The position numbers were made by a program, and so were the translations under genes. Source: JBJXDT01 sp046153505 (GTDB taxonomy: Bacteria; Pseudomonadota; Gammaproteobacteria; Burkholderiales; Methylophilaceae). From it: a stretch of 34,072 bases of DNA. A model generated the notes under the pieces. It saw only the letters and a program-made list of their open reading frames with translations, did not search any database and was not told where the DNA came from. Location of the stretch: positions 1-34,072 of the forward strand of contig JBJXDT010000034.1 of assembly GCA_046153505.1 (NCBI GenBank), written 5' to 3'. Of the stretch, positions 31,721 to 34,072 are shown piece after piece (the first letter of the stretch is position 1; the number at the start of each line of letters is the position of its first letter).

Positions 31721-32788
31721 ATGAAAAAATTCTATTTTCTACTGATTATTAGTAACTTTTTTTTGGCCAGCTGCGTTGGTAACAAGGTAGTTAAACCTAG
31801 CCAGAAACCAGCTCCACCTGTAGCTAGTAAACCTGCCCCCCCAGTAGCTTCAGCACCAACAGTGCAAGCGCCAAACTCTACCAATAACGCAGATGCCCAA
31901 ATTGGTGACAATAGTAAAAAGCCAGGTGGCTATTATCTTGACGATGGTCCAGAAGCAAATCCTCCCCAGAATCTCGATAGCATTCCTGATGCCACACCCA
32001 AAAAGGAACCATTTCTAGCACGCTCCAACATGCCTTACAAAGCATTAGGTCAAACATATATTCCAATGGCAACATCTCAAGATTACAAAGTGCGTGGTCT
32101 AGCCTCTTGGTACGGTAAGCGCTTCCATGGAAAAAAAACCTCCAGTGGTGAGATCTATGATATGTATGGAATGACTGCTGCACACACTACATTGCCCTTA
32201 CCAAGTTATGCAAAAGTCACAAACCTTGCCAATGGCAGATCTGTTATCGTACGGATAAACGATAGGGGACCATTTAAAAGCACCCGAATTATTGATTTAT
32301 CTTATGCTGCCGCCTACAAATTACGCCTGCTAGGCAAAGGTAGTGGCATGGTGGAAGTTGAAACGATTCATCCCGAGAATACAATCGCGAAAAATACACC
32401 AATTTCGACAATAGCAAATACCGAAATGCCTGCAGAAACCGCTACATTGGAAGACCAACTAAAAGCCCCACCTCAGCCATTACCAGTTGCAAACGAACCT
32501 AAACCCGTGCCTGTAAACCAGCAAGTTACCAACCAAGCAAACAGTTCATCTGCAACTCCTAAATACTTTATTCAGGCTGGCGTTTTTAGAAATGAAGATA
32601 ATGCAGAGGCATTGAAGGGAAAAATCCAAAGCTTACAAATTGAACAAAATGCTGGTATTTATCGCGTGTATAATGACGGCTTACATCGAATATTGCTTGG
32701 TCCATACGATACTAAAGAAGCAGCAGAACTTACGGCTGCAGATATTCGTAAAAGACTAAATATCGCCGCCATCATCACTAATCAATGA
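31721..32788 (+). CDS. rlpA: RlpA lipoprotein, DPBB and SPOR domains
   Basis: RlpA is an outer-membrane septal lipoprotein; in Pseudomonas it cleaves naked glycan strands. From the ATG at 31721 (355 residues) it has a lipoprotein signal with lipobox LASC, a Pro/Ala-rich linker (KPAPPVAS twice), the double-psi beta-barrel with ASWYGKRFHGKKTSSGEIYD and VIVRINDRGPF, and a C-terminal SPOR domain (KYFIQAGVFRNEDNAEAL and YRVYNDGLHRILLGPYDT). An in-frame GTG at 31712 is an alternative. dacA begins inside its stop. Confidence 0.95.
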   Translation: MKKFYFLLIISNFFLASCVGNKVVKPSQKPAPPVASKPAPPVASAPTVQAPNSTNNADAQIGDNSKKPGGYYLDDGPEANPPQNLDSIPDATPKKEPFLARSNMPYKALGQTYIPMATSQDYKVRGLASWYGKRFHGKKTSSGEIYDMYGMTAAHTTLPLPSYAKVTNLANGRSVIVRINDRGPFKSTRIIDLSYAAAYKLRLLGKGSGMVEVETIHPENTIAKNTPISTIANTEMPAETATLEDQLKAPPQPLPVANEPKPVPVNQQVTNQANSSSATPKYFIQAGVFRNEDNAEALKGKIQSLQIEQNAGIYRVYNDGLHRILLGPYDTKEAAELTAADIRKRLNIAAIITNQ

Positions 32789-33933
32789 TAATAAATTATA
32801 TGCGCATTAAAACTTTACTACCTATTTTACTTTTGATTTTACCAACTCTCGTATTTGCCGAGCAAATTGCACCGCCGCCAGCACTTGCTGTAAAAGCGTA
32901 TTTATTAAAAGACTTTAATAGTGGTGCGGATATTGTTTCCTATAAAAAAGATGACAGAATTGAGCCTGCATCACTAACCAAAATCATGACCGCTTATGTA
33001 ACGTTTGACGCCATTCAACACGGACATTTAAAACTTGAACAAACACTACCAGTAAGTGAAAAAGCATGGAAAGTAGAAGGTTCAAAAATGTTTATTGAAC
33101 CAAACAAACCAGTCACCGTTGATGAACTTTTACATGGCATGATTATTCAATCTGGTAACGATGCATCAATCACTCTGGCTATTGGTGTTGCTGGGTCTGA
33201 AGAGCAATTTGCCGAAATGATGAATAGACAAGCTGCAAAATTGGGCATGACCGGCACACACTATATGAACGCCACTGGCTTACCTGACCCAAACCATTAC
33301 ACTACGGCAAATGACTTATCCACTTTAGCAAGTGCATTGATTCGTGATTTCCCGCAAGAATACAAACGCTTATATTCGGTGAAAGAATATACCTACAACA
33401 AGATTACACAGCCAAATCGAAACAGACTTTTATGGATTGACTCTAGTGTAGATGGCATGAAAACAGGGCATACCGAAACAGCTGGCTATTGCTTAATCTC
33501 ATCATCAGTTCATGATTCAACTCGCTTAGTTTCTGTAGTCTTGGGAGCCGCAAGTGATGCTATGCGCGCATCAGAAAGTCAAAAACTACTCGGCTATGGC
33601 TTTCAGTTTTTTGAATCTACCTTAGTATATAAAAAATTTCAGCCTGTAAGTACCTTGCGTGTATTCAAAGGGCAAGATAAAACCGTTACTGCTGGCGTAG
33701 TCAAAGACTTTTACTTATCATTGCCCAAAGGCCATTACGCGCGCGTAAAAGCGAATATGTCCAGCAAACAACCTTTAATTGCCCCAATTAAAGCTGGGCA
33801 GGAAATTGGCAAAATTATATTTAGCTTAGATGGCAAAGTCATCAGTGAACAAAAACTTGTCGCAACAAAAAGTGTTGATGAAGCTGGTATTATTGGCAGA
33901 ATGATTGATAGCGTACGTTTACTTGTGCAGTAA
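32785..33933 (+). CDS. dacA: D-alanyl-D-alanine carboxypeptidase (PBP5/6 type)
   Basis: This periplasmic, membrane-tethered enzyme trims the terminal D-Ala of peptidoglycan stems. The 382-residue protein has a signal peptide (RIKTLLPILLLILPTLVFA), S63-L-T-K66 in EPASLTKIMTAY, S123-G-N125 in IIQSGNDASITLA, K226-T-G in DGMKTGHTETAGY, and the C-terminal PBP5-type beta domain with an amphipathic helix end (GIIGRMIDSVRLL). Its ATG overlaps the rlpA stop (ATGA); an ATG at 32800 is an alternative start closer to the signal peptide. Confidence 0.96.
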   Translation: MIINYMRIKTLLPILLLILPTLVFAEQIAPPPALAVKAYLLKDFNSGADIVSYKKDDRIEPASLTKIMTAYVTFDAIQHGHLKLEQTLPVSEKAWKVEGSKMFIEPNKPVTVDELLHGMIIQSGNDASITLAIGVAGSEEQFAEMMNRQAAKLGMTGTHYMNATGLPDPNHYTTANDLSTLASALIRDFPQEYKRLYSVKEYTYNKITQPNRNRLLWIDSSVDGMKTGHTETAGYCLISSSVHDSTRLVSVVLGAASDAMRASESQKLLGYGFQFFESTLVYKKFQPVSTLRVFKGQDKTVTAGVVKDFYLSLPKGHYARVKANMSSKQPLIAPIKAGQEIGKIIFSLDGKVISEQKLVATKSVDEAGIIGRMIDSVRLLVQ

Positions 33934-33938
33934 TATTT

Positions 33939-34072
33939 ATGGCTAAATCTGAAGATAATAATATCAAAGAAACGCTTATCGAGTTTCCATGTGACTTTCC
34001 TATAAAAGTGATGGGTGAAACGCAGACAGATTTTTCAGCGGAAATAATCAAAACAATTCGTAATTTTTTAGC
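33939..34072 (+). CDS. DUF493 (YbeD-like) protein, 3'-truncated by the window edge
   Basis: An ATG at 33939, 5 nt after the dacA stop, opens a frame that runs off the window after 44 full codons. The visible product (MAKSEDNNIKETLIEFPCDF, then PIKVMGETQTDFSAEIIKTI) is the start of the DUF493/YbeD family, small alpha-beta proteins of unknown function. dacA-ybeD-lipB-lipA is a common proteobacterial order, so lipB and lipA probably follow. Confidence 0.88.
   Translation, partial: MAKSEDNNIKETLIEFPCDFPIKVMGETQTDFSAEIIKTIRNFL

Overview
The window looks like chromosome of a betaproteobacterial methylotroph, probably Methylophilaceae (Methylotenera-like). This rests on moderately AT-rich DNA, the gene orders rpe-gph-trpEGD..C, metX-metW-ampG and mreBCD-mrdA-rodA-rlpA-dacA, and the character of the proteins. 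No database search was possible. Almost everything is ordinary housekeeping DNA, tightly packed, with no tRNA, rRNA, IS element, prophage or CRISPR. No gene-free stretch exceeds 300 bases.

Layout. 1-1382: the end of a conserved hypothetical gene, a short structured intergenic segment, and an orphan PEP-CTERM secreted protein. 1383-8849 (minus strand): a continuous series read rpe, gph, trpE, trpG, trpD, a YkgJ-type cysteine-cluster protein, a DUF3465 protein, trpC, hemB, mostly with 1-14 nt gaps or overlaps. The one real gap, gph to trpE, holds what I read as a trp leader: a promoter in the gph 3' end, a 16-residue leader peptide with two Trp codons, and alternative RNA pairings before trpE. 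9002-12691 (plus): hemA, prfA, a small membrane protein and prmC. 12823-17179 (plus): a BLUF blue-light sensor, metX, metW, an AmpG-like permease and a DUF1223 thioredoxin-fold protein. 17176-19195 (minus): a three-gene bufferin-type RiPP cluster (cysteine-repeat precursor, MNIO/DUF692 enzyme, DUF2063 partner). 19322-20605 (minus): an M48-like protein whose zinc motif reads REMGH instead of HExxH. 20670-22746: divergent xth and pyrE separated by only 23 bp, then a DUF4124 protein. 22758-25974 (minus): gatC-gatA-gatB. 26125 to the end (plus): the rod-shape and peptidoglycan cluster mreB, mreC, mreD, mrdA, rodA, rlpA, dacA, and the start of a DUF493 gene cut by the window edge.

How the genes work together. 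The minus-strand block supplies tryptophan synthesis from chorismate to indole-glycerol phosphate, plus two tetrapyrrole steps (hemB here, hemA divergently). metX/metW serve methionine synthesis. The mre-dacA block builds and remodels the cell wall, and the AmpG-like permease may recycle its fragments. The gat genes complete Gln/Asn-tRNA charging by transamidation. The bufferin cluster probably makes a thiol-derived, copper-binding periplasmic peptide.

The points most worth attention are the trp leader/attenuator, the repetitive and possibly lipidated bufferin precursor, the M48 protein with an altered metal ligand, and a recurring pattern (hemA, metX, pyrE) of a strong -10 hexamer 6-8 nt before an ATG without Shine-Dalgarno, which suggests leaderless mRNAs.
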